In this document: positions 8,877-23,254 of the stretch, piece after piece
Layout of the letters: every line of letters begins with the position of its first letter
How positions within the stretch are numbered: the stretch's first letter is position 1
NCBI GenBank assembly: GCA_001579985.1
Contig: LRSR01001756.1
Span: forward strand, 1-25,876
Length of the DNA: 25,876 nucleotides
Origin: Hypsibius dujardini
Lineage: Eukaryota; Tardigrada; Eutardigrada; Parachela; Hypsibiidae
Reading direction: 5' to 3'
The notes under the pieces: generated by a model
Seen by the model: only the letters and a program-made list of their open reading frames with translations
The model's database searches: none
What the model was told of the DNA's origin: nothing
Translations under genes and position numbers: made by a program

Positions 8877-10295
8877 TTAAGCATAATTATCGCGAGGTCC
8901 GGCGGGACCATACGAAATCGTACGTTGAGTGACCTTCACTCCACGTTTTCGTCCTCGGAAGCAGCAGAAGGCACACAGAAAACAGACCATAAAGGTAATC
9001 AGAGCTAAAAAGACCTGCAAGAACGGGATGAGGGGGACCGAGAAAATAACCGGGTGGTGATCGAGGGATGCTCTTTTTCGACACTTACAACGGCACCAGC
9101 AACCTGAAGCAGAAGCAAACGATTAATCAAATCAAATCAAAGCACAAGGCGCGCGATTACATGTACAGATGACATGTCTACACCTTTGGCCAGAAAAATC
9201 GGGACGCTTGATTTGTCAAGAGACAATTTGTTACCACAAGGCTGCAGGCTGCTTTGATTTGAGGTGGAATATTTGGCCACAAGACCACATGTGCAATCTG
9301 TTTTGCGCAAATGCGCAGTGTAATCTTGTGGCCAACTATTTCCGCCTCAAGTCAAAGCACTTTTTTGTATAACCTGCAGCCTTGTGGTAACAAACTGCCT
9401 TTTGACAAATCGAGCGTCCAGATTTTCTGTCCAAATGTGTAATTCCTTCATGATCGGTATTCATGAACACTGCACCTACAATTTCGATGACGACTCCAAC
9501 AGGCAAGTCGTTCTTTCTCGAGGGTCTGGAAAGGAATAGAAAACATTCCATATGTTGCAAGATACTGTAGAATTCCAATCAACTGGCGCTATTGAGCAAT
9601 TATCTCAGTCAAAAGAGACCGGAGCTGATTGGTTGCAAAATAGGATACCACAAGACTGCACGTGCTTGATTGCTTGAGCATCGGGTAAATGCCCCAAAAA
9701 AGCAGTTGTACAGTCGGCGTACTCGACCGTTCGTGTCAGACAGGAATGCTTACGATTTCCCGACATGCCTCCCTGTGACTGTTATTACTAATCATTAGAA
9801 TTCATGCTAACTTACTCGGGTGTGATCACGTTCATAAAGTCATTGGTCATCTTAACCAAGTTCTGGCTGGCCTGTCGCACAATCGCAGCCGCGTCGTCGG
9901 GAACATTCTCGACATTCACGTTCATAATATCCCTGGTTCTCTTATCCAGGTCCTGGCCGGTCTGTCGCATGATATCAGCCGCCTGTTTGACGAACTTCTC
10001 GGGCGTCACATTCGTAAAGTCATTTGTCATCTTGTTGAAGTTCTGGTTGGTCCTTCGTACAAAAGCAGCCGCGTTGTCGGAAACGTCGACGAAACTGCCG
10101 GTCAAAAAGTCATCCGTCTTCCTCTGCAAGTCCTCGAAGAGCCCTGTTGATACAAACAAGGAAGCGTTGGGCTTGAGCGCCAACCAAGCCAATCATCGTA
10201 GAATACGCACCACCATCCGCCCCCGAAAGAAACATCCCCAAAGTGACCAAGGCCAAGGCCATCACCATGGACTTCCCCTTCATGCTACTAGCCAT
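8877..10295 (-). CDS. Unrecognised single-pass membrane protein with amphipathic tandem repeats
   Basis: Five exons, in transcript order 10295-10211, 10143-9816, 9525-9480, 9103-9089 and 9014-8877, join in consistent phases (1, 2, 0, 0) to give 203 residues. Donors are GTGCGT, GTAAGT, GTAGGT and GTAAGT; acceptors end in CAACAG, TTTCCAG, CTTCAG and TTGCAG. Residues 1-28 are a signal peptide (ALALVTLGMFLSG). Residues about 32-137 are 3.3 copies of a 30-residue unit with recurrent NDFxNV, AAxIVRQ and QNLxKMT positions, predicted to be amphipathic helix. A transmembrane segment follows (GVVIEIVAGAVVFLALITFM), then Cys-rich CFLCAFCC and a basic tail ending NYA. I recognise no family. The repeat pattern loosely recalls LEA or apolipoprotein-like helices, without homology. 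It faces NSUN4 head to head. The joined TM segment supports the model strongly. Confidence 0.68.
9184..9437. mobile_element. Foldback (MITE-like) element inside an intron
   Basis: Imperfect inverted arms of about 100-113 bp (9184-9283 and 9325-9437) share blocks such as TTTGTTACCACAAGGCTGCA and TTGGCCACAAG with their reverse complements. The 41-bp centre holds a small TTGCGCA palindrome. It has no coding capacity. It sits wholly within the intron 9104-9479 of the membrane-protein gene. Confidence 0.75.
9820..10110 (-). repeat. About 90-bp degenerate coding repeat
   Basis: The second exon of the membrane-protein gene contains DNA-level repeats. AAAGTCATTGGTCATC-like blocks recur at about 9834, 9927, 10016 and 10107, each followed by AAGTTCTGG and GCAGCCGC blocks. 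The period is 87-93 bp, or 29-31 residues. Confidence 0.75.
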
Positions 10296-10788
10296 GCTTC
10301 CCACGTGGACGATGGAATTTAACTTCAGTCAGAGTTGAGAGAGGAGAAACAGTAATAATTTTAAGTGCTTGTGAGAAGCAGCAATCTTTCTTCCACAAGG
10401 TTCCAACTCCCAAGAGTCCCACAAGCACTATCATCGCAGTTTCAGAAGAATAGTGCGGAGAAACTTACCGACAACGGCAATTACGACTGAGATTTTGAAA
10501 AGTTGAACAAGAGGACTTGAGAATGGAAAACGGATTCAACGAATTAAAAAAGAGGATAAACTGCGAAGTAGATCAAGCCGTGTCCTTGTTGTAGCCGTTT
10601 GTTCATGTGCTGTTTCTTTTCTGGGTTTGGTTTGCCAAGATTTTTAGCAAGCAGATCCGCGATGACGTCTACCGCTCCGCTCCGCTCTTTGATCCGCTCC
10701 GCTCTTTGCTCCGGTCCGTTATGCTGTTTTATATTTTGTTGCTGGCAAATTGAAATTGCATTTTCCTCTTTCTAAAAGAACCGGCACG
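10296..10788. promoter_or_regulatory. Shared upstream region between divergent genes
   Basis: About 490 bp separate the ATG of the minus-strand membrane-protein gene from that of NSUN4, so a bidirectional promoter is likely. A minus-strand GTAAGT donor begins at 10468, and an AG preceded by a CT-rich tract ends at 10323, which suggests a 5' UTR intron for the minus gene. Tandem CCGCTCCGCTC motifs lie at 10671-10716. No clear TATA box. Confidence 0.45.
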
Positions 10789-12856
<2,068 letters not shown>

Positions 12857-12944
12857 GTAATGTTGGAAGTTACTCCTGTATTTGTATCGGTGTAAAGCAT
12901 TAACAGACTCGAGAATGGCAGAAGGCATATCATGTCCTCAACGT

Positions 12945-13266
12945 TGTTCGTGTTCAGGCTGTTCGTGTTCAGGCTGTTCGTGTTCAGGTTGTTCGTGTTC
13001 AGGTTGTTCGTGTTGTTCGTGTTCAGGTTGTTCGTGTTGTTCGTGTTTAGGTTGTTCGTGTTCAGGCTGATCGTGTTGTGCTTGTTCAGGCTGTTCGTGT
13101 TGTTCGTGTTCAGGTTGTTCGTGTTTAGGTTGTTCGTGTTGTTCGTGTTTAGGTTGTTCGTGTTCAGGTTGTTCGTGTTGTGCTTGTTCAGGCTGTTCGT
13201 GTTGTTCGTGTTCAGGTTGTTCAGGTTGTTCGTGTTGTTTGTGTTCAGGTTGTTCGTGTTCAGGTG
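12945..13266. repeat. 15-bp minisatellite, unit GTTCGTGTTCAGGCT
   Basis: About 21 units alternate between the full 15-mer and a shortened GTTCGTGTT form. It starts about 90 bp after the NSUN4 stop, so it may lie in the 3' UTR. The unit length is a multiple of three, which keeps frames open on both strands (Phe-Arg-Leu on plus, Glu-Gln-Pro-Glu-His on minus). I see no evidence of translation. Confidence 0.9.
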
Positions 13267-16860
<3,594 letters not shown>

Positions 16861-17720
16861 AAGATTTTGTGATGCTTGCGGGATGTGGGTCTGGAGTAGA
16901 TGGAGCTCTTTGGTTGATTGTGTCCGTGTAAAGACGAGAGTTTTACGGTTGTGCGAGTGATCCTTATCGAATTCAGCCCGTGGCTGAAATCACCTGAAGC
17001 TCACCGCCCAGTCACCATCCATTTTGACTGATTGAAGCTTTCTTTTTTATTCATCTAATTAAGCTATTGGTATGGGAGCACGTTTTGGCGTGTTTGTTTG
17101 ATGAAGAAGTCATTATTTGTGTGCTGCTTCGCTTCACTCTAAACCTTCGTGGTTCAGCTGTTATCCTTTACTGAGAAGTGGAATCTTCTCCCAGTCCGAG
17201 TACTGCCTGCGATTTGTGTTCCACCCTGTATTGGCTTGACTGTTCAGTCCGATTCCCAGCTTGCTGGAAGTTCTTTGTGAAGTGTTGATCAGCCATGAAT
17301 TTTTACAGATAATATATGTTGATAGTGTTCGCACGACCATCGAAATTTCTTATTGTGTAGCGAAGCGAAGAAGTAGGTAGGTCAGTTCCATCTGTTCCGA
17401 AATGCTTAATTTGTTCCCTCATCCAGCCAAAATTTATCAAGATTTATCAATATTTATCATTAATGTATTTTTTAATATGTGGGCGAAAAAGCTTCCGAGC
17501 TAGATGGCTTGACCCAAATCTGCATCTCTAACCCCAAGGAATGATACGCTTCAAGACACTCGTCTCCTACTTAGAAATTTCATTTGATTGATACACAAAA
17601 AATTTTGTAATTTGCCTCATCTGCTTAATTCGCATTTCCAAGTTCCTGCAGATTGCTGTCTTGATTTTCATCCGAAAACTCTCTTTCTATCCCCATTAGT
17701 TTGGCTCATTACTACGCATC
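16861..17720. other. Intergenic between ABCE1 and Maelstrom
   Basis: About 860 bp of AT-moderate unique DNA without a supported gene. It must hold the ABCE1 3' end and the Maelstrom promoter. Tandem TTATCAAGATTTATCAATAT motifs occur near 17437-17460. I found no clear AATAAA or TATA box at expected distances. Confidence 0.5.
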
Positions 17721-20123
17721 ATGCCAAACAAAAAGAAGAATGCCTACACGTACTATGTGGAGGAGCGCTCTCGGGGAACCGGAAGCCATTACAGCCTCTC
17801 CTTCCCCAAATTCGCCAAAGATTGGGATGTGAGTCCCTCCGTCGAGGCGTCGCAATTCTTGTTGCTTGACCAATTAATTCTTATTTCAGGCCATGACCGT
17901 GGAACAGAAGGATAAGTACTTCAAGATGGCCGCCGCGGATCGTAATGGCGGATTGTTTCCACATGAGCCAATCAATCAATCCGCGCCCCATCTCGTCCAT
18001 CAAGTGACGCCTGCACCAATCAAACAAGCAATCAAACAAGCAATTGAACAAACAACCAATGCCGCCTCGCCCCAGACATCTGTGTCATCAATGCCTCGGG
18101 GTCCTCGTCCCGAATTTGGACGGAAGCCCGCATCGTCGGTCGATGCGTCTTCGTTGCAGAGTGTTCTGGGCCCGCTGTCGCGCTTGAACATGGCCAATAT
18201 CATTCAGGATGTCAATCACAATGTGGGGGAATTTCTGGAGACGACCGCGGAGGGCGAGGTGCCGGATGTGGTGGCGCCCTCCCAGGAGGAGCTCAAAGAG
18301 ATGCGTGCGGGTTTCGCGGCTGCAGTCGCGGATGAGTATCCGGAAGTCAGGAGTAAGGCTTAAAAATCGACGAATTAACAGTGCAGGATTGTTTTTTTCA
18401 TGGGCTTTTGTATATTCAATATTGGTCTGTTTGATCGATTGATTGATCACTGTATCTGGTTTTTCCTTCAATAGATTAATCGATTGCTGTGGTGAGAAAT
18501 GTGTGAACTGTGGACAAATTCGATTAAATTTATAGGTATGTATTTCAAAGGTTGTAGATCGAACTCGGAAGAGCGCTTGTTGAAGCGAAAACTCTTGTTG
18601 TATTTTTAAGCTTTGAGTTCATTACGTGTTCGGCAGTTTGTTTTTTGAGCCACACCCCGCAATTCAGACTGATTTCTCCCGACTCCACGGCTAAATGGAT
18701 CTACTTTTTGCAGCCAGTCTGTTCGATGTCGTATTGGTCATTAGCTGCATCCCGGTCGCCCCGGCGGACAACACCTTGACTCCGATCAATCGGCCGTTGG
18801 AGATCGCTGTGGAAGGCTTCAAAATCGGTGCGGGTCACTTGGAGAAGTCGCTCTTTCACGCCTTTGTCCATCCCGGGCGCCTGGCGCATGGACGCCTCTT
18901 TGCAGTGTCAGATGCTCGTAAGTGATGCAAACAGATTGACAGATAATAGACTCTGAATTGACTGCCAAATACGCCCTCTGACAACAAATTCAGTGGTCTC
19001 CAGTCTGATGGAAACCTTTCATTTTTACAGGGAAAAAGTATCATCAAATTCCAGCGGCAGTCCATGTCAAGGCCGGCGATGCCTGCACCAAGTTTCATGC
19101 CAGCTATAAGCTGGATCCTGACTACTACGCTGTCTATTTGCGACTTCTGAGGACTGCCGGTTACGGAGGACGTCCGACGCTGATTCCCTTCCTGGCCGCC
19201 GATGACGTTGGTGCGACCTGGGCCTGCCTGACTTGGCTGCGCAACTCGGCTAATCAGCAAGCGGAAGAGCGAGGATTGCCAGGTTAGTATGCCTGCAAAA
19301 AAGTGATCCAAAGTGTGTAATTGGTGGAAATGTTTTCGCACTAATGGATCGCACGTGTTTTTGTTGTAGATCTCCCTCCCGTTATCTTGTCGACTTTGTC
19401 GGACTTTGTGGCCAACATTCTTCGCGAGATGGGCACTGAAACTTTGGATACCTTGGAGTCCATACAGAACACATACAACCAGCGACGCTACCACCACCAT
19501 CTCGACCTCCGGTCAGTGTCATTTTTGTTTTGTTCTCAGTCTGATTCAAAGTTCAAACCTTTATGCATCATTTCTCCCCCTTCAGTTGCCCATTCCATCA
19601 GGATGTGGACTCTGAACTGTGTGCGAGTGGAACCGCTAACGATAAAGTGTCAGTACTCGTACATGGTCATTGTGCCGGTTTTGATTACTATCCGTTAGCG
19701 TGGCCCATATTTTGTCCGTTAATCGCATCATATTACTAATATTATGAGGAGAAGTCTGTAGTTCGGCTCACATTCCACTTGGTCGATAAATCGGCTCACT
19801 CATGGGTTTCTCTTTGATGGCAGGTGCTTGATTGTTTGATTTTCTGTACTATATCCTATTATACTATAGCACTTCTGAAAATCAAACAATCAAACAGCTG
19901 CGATCAATAAGAAATGCATGAGTGAGCCGATTTATCAACCAATTGGAGGGTGAGCCAAAATACACTTTGCCTCATACTAGTATTTGTCTGTTTCTCCAGA
20001 TACTCCACTTTCGACATTTTCCGTGGTCTGGGATTCTCGCTTCCCGTGTCGGAACGGTTCGTGCCTCCGTCTACTTCTTTTACGGGCAAAGACGGTCGTC
20101 ACTCTTCCTTCGAGGGACAATGA
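17721..20123 (+). CDS. MAEL: Maelstrom homologue (HMG box plus MAEL domain)
   Basis: Maelstrom is a germline piRNA-pathway factor needed for transcriptional transposon silencing. Seven exons (17721-17828, 17890-18352, 18714-18917, 19031-19282, 19370-19511, 19586-19648, 20000-20123) join in consistent phases to 451 residues, close to human MAEL (about 434). The start MPNKKKNAYTYYVEER and FAKDWDAMTVEQKDKYFKMA form the divergent HMG box (residues 1-70). After a Gln/Ala/Pro-rich linker, the MAEL domain runs from SLFDVVLVI through PLEIAVEGFKI, FHAFVHPGRLAHGR and HQIPAA. The RNase H-like fold's conserved Glu-Cys-His-Cys set is visible: Glu in PLEI, then CPFHQDVDSELC. The last exon gives YSTFDIFRGLGFSLP, matching the family tail. 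The join into exon 7 (GTCAGT donor, CTCCAG acceptor) rests on phase and similarity. If it is not used, the frame ends at 19739. Confidence 0.88.
19765..19956. mobile_element. Foldback (MITE-like) element in a Maelstrom intron
   Basis: Inverted arms of about 80 bp (19765-19847 and 19877-19956) share GATAAATCGGCTCACTCATG and TTGATTGTTTGATTTTC as reverse complements around a loop of about 30 bp. It has no coding capacity. It lies wholly inside intron 19649-19999. Confidence 0.8.
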
Positions 20124-20138
20124 AACTTAAAGACGGAA

Positions 20139-20222
20139 TTCGTTGATTCGTGCATCTTCTTGTGTTATCACTTGTTGTGTTATCACTTGTTGATTCGTGC
20201 ATCTTCTTGTGTTATCACTTCT
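20139..20222. repeat. Imperfect tandem duplication
   Basis: The block TTGATTCGTGCATCTTCTTG followed by TGTTATCACTTG occurs twice, separated by an extra TTGTGTTATCACTTG. It starts 16 bp after the proposed Maelstrom stop, so it is probably in the 3' UTR. Confidence 0.85.
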
Positions 20223-20683
20223 GTTTGGTGAGCCCTGCTGTTACTTTTGCTTACACATTTTCCATACTGCTCAGTCATAGCTCTGCCTCTCAGCTTGATT
20301 GCCGGTTCGAGAAAGACCAGTTTCGTTTTTCCGTTCCACTACACGGCCACGACGGTACTCTTAACACTTACTTTTTTTCATTGAGTCAAGAAATGATGCG
20401 CTGGATAAACTTAATCCGTTTAAGTGTGCATCAAGTGTGACGGAAAGTCGGGGGCCCTCGAAAGTTGGGTGGGGAGTGTGTGTCGGTTGATATTGGCACT
20501 ATTGTGGTTTTTGCCGCTCAACCGCGCAAATACCGTCGGAGATACCGGGTACAGTAGCTGAATGTGCGGATTTAAGCAGCGCAGATAGATCAGTAGCAAA
20601 GAATAAGTAGAAAAGGTATTGGAATATTGTATTTGTGACGCTTGAAACAGAGGAACTCGTGTTTTCTAAAGAAACAAACTAGA
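20223..20683. other. Intergenic upstream of the Ly6-like gene
   Basis: No supported gene. An imperfect hairpin GATAAACTTAATCCGTTTAAG lies near 20402. The region must hold the promoter and leader of the Ly6-like gene, but no TATA box is clear. Confidence 0.45.
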
Positions 20684-21025
20684 ATGGGTTGGTCCTGGAG
20701 CGTTCCTTTCACCCTAACGGTAGTTTCGGTTGTTATATTTCGCCAAGCAACAGGTGCGCAATTCCTGGTTTTGTTGATATTGCTTTCTTATATTTTGTAT
20801 TAACGATAACAATTCTTCTGATTTTTCTCGCCAGTATCTGGCCAAGATGCGGTCAAGATGAAGTTGCGATGCTACCGGTGCGATTCAGAGACGCATCCCG
20901 GTTGTGATAGTCCTGCTCAGCTGAAAAGCGAATGGCACCAAGACTGCACAGGCTTCCTCGGTGAAGATCGTTGTCTCAAAATTGTGGGACCTGGAGGTGC
21001 GTATTATGTACATGAGTATCCAATA

Positions 21026-21060
<35 letters not shown>

Positions 21061-21187
21061 GTGTCTGTGTGTCTGTGTGTCTGTCTGTCTGTCTGTGTGT
21101 CTGTGTGTCTGTGTGTCTGTCTGTGTGTCTGTGTGTCTGTGTGTCTGTCTGTGTGTCTGTCTGTTTGTCTGTGTCTGTCTGTTTGTT

Positions 21188-21243
<56 letters not shown>

Positions 21244-21632
21244 GGTCTTTGTGTGCCTCTGTTTGTCTGTCTATCTGTCTATCTGTCTGTCTGTTATGGG
21301 TTTTCCTTGTCCATTATTATTCCATCGGAATAAGTGGAGATAAGTTTGTCGGTATTTGGGTCCCTCCCTTCCCCATTTCTGTTAGATGATGACGGTGAAT
21401 TATACTGACCACACCTTCATTTGTTTCAGTTCTGGTTTCTCGCGGGTGTGGAGGATTTCGAGATGGTGGTAACGCGGGCGAGGGTTGCTATCCAAATGGC
21501 AACGGTCAAAGCTGCATTTGTGATACGGATTACTGCAACACTGCAGCAGCTCACTTTGGGGTTTTCAATAAGGCCATGGCAGTATTTTGTGGGTTTCTGC
21601 TCATTTTCGCCACTAAGTTTTACATAATGTAA
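20684..21632 (+). CDS. Secreted, GPI-anchored Ly6/QVR-like three-finger protein
   Basis: Exons 20684-20753, 20835-20996 and 21430-21632 join in phase 1 to 144 residues. A signal peptide ([16 protein letters not shown]) precedes a Cys-rich domain: CYRCDS, then [28 protein letters not shown]. That is ten cysteines ending in the diagnostic CN of the Ly6/uPAR fold. The spacing, with RGC after an exon boundary and CxCxxDxCN at the end, is like the quiver/sleepless group of arthropods. A C-terminal hydrophobic segment ([19 protein letters not shown]) fits a GPI-attachment signal. Family members modulate ion channels and receptors or septate junctions; which applies here cannot be told. AATAAA follows at 21662. 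The large second intron carries a CTGT array. Confidence 0.85.
21027..21295. repeat. CTGT/GTGT microsatellite within an intron
   Basis: About 67 tetranucleotide units, mostly CTGT with blocks of GTGT and TTGT, fill most of intron 20997-21429 of the Ly6-like gene. The array begins about 30 bp after the donor. Open frames over it are Cys-Val-Ser-Leu strings and not genes. Confidence 0.95.
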
Positions 21633-21661
21633 TATTCTCCTCGATCGAAATCGATTCTGTC

Positions 21662-21667
21662 AATAAA
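21662..21667 (+). terminator. Poly(A) signal of the Ly6-like gene
   Basis: AATAAATAAAA lies 30 bp after the stop codon, giving a very short 3' UTR. Confidence 0.65.
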
Positions 21668-21863
21668 TAAAATACTTGCTCGCCATTTCATTTTTTTTTC
21701 TGGGAACGGAGGCATTAACAGTTTGCCTCTGGACGTCCCCAACAATATATTAACTCCACAGACAAAAACGGACAGAGGCACGCAGATAGATGCAGATGCA
21801 TACTACTGACGACACACATAGAGCAAGCGACAGAACTTAATCTAACAGAGGGTCCCGGAAATT

Positions 21864-21990
21864 AGCAAAAGGGGCGGGGCAGGGGTAATACTTGAACAAC
21901 CAACCAATCAACTCCGCTCCGATTGCTCCGGAGTTCCGCTGGTTGATTGGTTGATTGTTTAAGTATTACCCCTGCCCCGCCCCTTTTGCT
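21864..21990. mobile_element. Short foldback (MITE-like) element
   Basis: Nearly perfect inverted arms of about 48 bp (21864-21911, 21942-21990) include AGCAAAAGGGGCGGGGCAGG, then GGTAATACTT and an ATCAATC-rich inner end. The 30-bp loop contains CTCCGCTCCGATTGCTCCGGAG, itself partly palindromic. It lies between the Ly6-like and Tyr-rich genes. It has no coding capacity. The rest of 21668-22300 shows no supported gene. Confidence 0.85.
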
Positions 21991-22304
21991 TACTGTAGGT
22001 GGAGACGGAGGGGAGTCCGAGGCGGGCTGTGCTGAATGACCAGAGTTCCTTTTGTGAAGATCCTAACTCTGCAGGCGGAAACCTTCCTCCTTTTCCGATT
22101 AACTCAATTCAGCGGAACTATTCGCTGCTAAAACATTGTGGCAGTTCGAGGTCGTGCGATAAGTCGGACATTTTTATTTCTCCTAGAGAGCTAGAACATG
22201 GGTAGGTCTTCTGTGTGCAAAGGAAAAAACAACGCTAAAAATCGGCTAAAAATCCACTATTGGAATGTGTATCGATAGAAAATATGAAAAGGATAATTTC
22301 TTGA

Positions 22305-22310
22305 TTTATT
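22305..22310 (-). terminator. Poly(A) signal of the Tyr-rich gene
   Basis: TTTATT on the plus strand gives AATAAA on the minus strand, about 140 bp after the stop of the Tyr/Gly-rich gene and beyond its repeat array. Confidence 0.55.
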
Positions 22311-22350
22311 CAACAAACAACATCTTGACAGGGACCCCAGAAAAACCGCA

Positions 22351-22487
22351 TGAGTCCTAACCGAAGCTCGAGCCCAATCCTTAGTCCTAACCGAAGCTCG
22401 AGCCCAATCCTGAGCCATAACCGAAGCTCGAGTCCAATCCTTAGTCCTAACCGAAGCTCGAGCCCAATCCTGAGCCATAACCGTAGC
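22351..22487 (-). repeat. 30-bp tandem array running from coding sequence into the 3' UTR
   Basis: About 4.5 copies of a 30-base unit; on the minus strand the core is GGATTGGGCTCGAGCTTCGG. The first copy encodes the last residues of the Tyr-rich protein. Later copies alternate between a form with in-frame TAG and TAA (GGTTAGGACTAA) and a form without stops (GGTTATGGCTCA), which makes a 60-bp higher-order pattern. Confidence 0.88.
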
Positions 22488-22887
22488 TTGATCCACTGTA
22501 GGGGCTGTAGCCGGTGCTGTAACCGCTGCCGTAGGGATTGTAGTTCGCCCCGTATTGACCGCCGTAGGATGAGTAGGGCGACTGCGAGTACGAGCTATAT
22601 CCCGTCCCGTATTGCGAGTAGGGGGAATAGCCTCCCGTTCCGTAGGATGAGTACGGCGAGCCTCCGTAGGAACTCTGCGAGTACGGATAATAGGACGAAC
22701 TGCCGTAGGGGGAGCTTCCGTAACCGTATTGCGATTGATAGGGGCTGTAGCTGGAAGAGCCGTAACCGTACTGACTGTTGGGTCCAAGGGCACCGGCATA
22801 GCTGGTTCCGGTGGTTCCGTAGTATTGGGCCGCAGCCATACTGACCAGCCCGCAGCAGCAGAGAGCTACCAATAAGACGGACTGCAT
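22447..22887 (-). CDS. Secreted Tyr/Gly/Ser-rich repetitive protein
   Basis: A single exon of 146 codons. Residues 1-20 (MQSVLLVALCCCGLVSMAAA) are a signal peptide. The mature part is almost only Tyr, Gly, Ser, Pro and Gln in repeats such as SSYSPY, QYGYGSS, SSYGGSPY and YSPYSQYGTG, with no Cys. Such sequences occur in structural or adhesive secretions (cuticle, eggshell, silk-like or byssus-like proteins), where Tyr can be cross-linked, but the composition evolves fast and I cannot assign a family. A TATA box lies about 100 bp upstream and a poly(A) signal about 140 bp downstream, supporting a real single-exon gene. The stop TAG falls inside a 30-bp repeat array. Confidence 0.82.
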   Translation of the reverse strand: MQSVLLVALCCCGLVSMAAAQYYGTTGTSYAGALGPNSQYGYGSSSYSPYQSQYGYGSSPYGSSSYYPYSQSSYGGSPYSSYGTGGYSPYSQYGTGYSSYSQSPYSSYGGQYGANYNPYGSGYSTGYSPYSGSSYGYGSGLGSSFG

Positions 22888-22985
22888 GGTGATGTTTGAC
22901 GAATTAGACTGCGAAGAAGAATTCGAGAAGAAGTGAAAAGTAAACTGGAGACACTTTAATCCGCGATGATTTTTCGCGGACTTTC

Positions 22986-22992
22986 TTTATAT
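22986..22992 (-). promoter_or_regulatory. TATA box of the Tyr-rich gene
   Basis: On the minus strand, CCATATAAAGAA lies 99 bp before the ATG, leaving room for a leader of about 70 nt. A small CCGCGATGATTTTTCGCGG palindrome just downstream (about 22960-22978) is near the expected start site. Confidence 0.6.
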
Positions 22993-23254
22993 GGCGCGCA
23001 GGTGAAAGGCAAAGCGGACATGTGTGTTGCTGCGACTTATTCTCAATCTCGCGTTTCCGTCAAGTCAGGCATTGAGAGGGAGCGCGCGTATGGATGAAAA
23101 AAAGTGATCGTCACAGCATATTATGCAACAAACAAACCACTATCAAATCTATTCAAGTTTATACTACGCGAGTACACAAATGCGGAGGGAGGTAACAGTT
23201 AAAGTGTTTGTTTTGTGGATTGATGCGCATTTATGCGAGCAGTGATTTTTACAG

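Noticed and set aside
9812-10192. Stand-alone 126-codon soluble repeat protein
   Set aside because: The stop TAA overlaps a perfect GTAAGT donor, and downstream exons join in phase to a transmembrane tail. The frame also lacks its own signal peptide, which the upstream exon supplies.
20858-21389. Cys-Val-Ser-Leu-rich proteins over the CTGT array
   Set aside because: The array is the second intron of the Ly6-like gene. The proper exon joins are in phase and give a full Ly6 domain.
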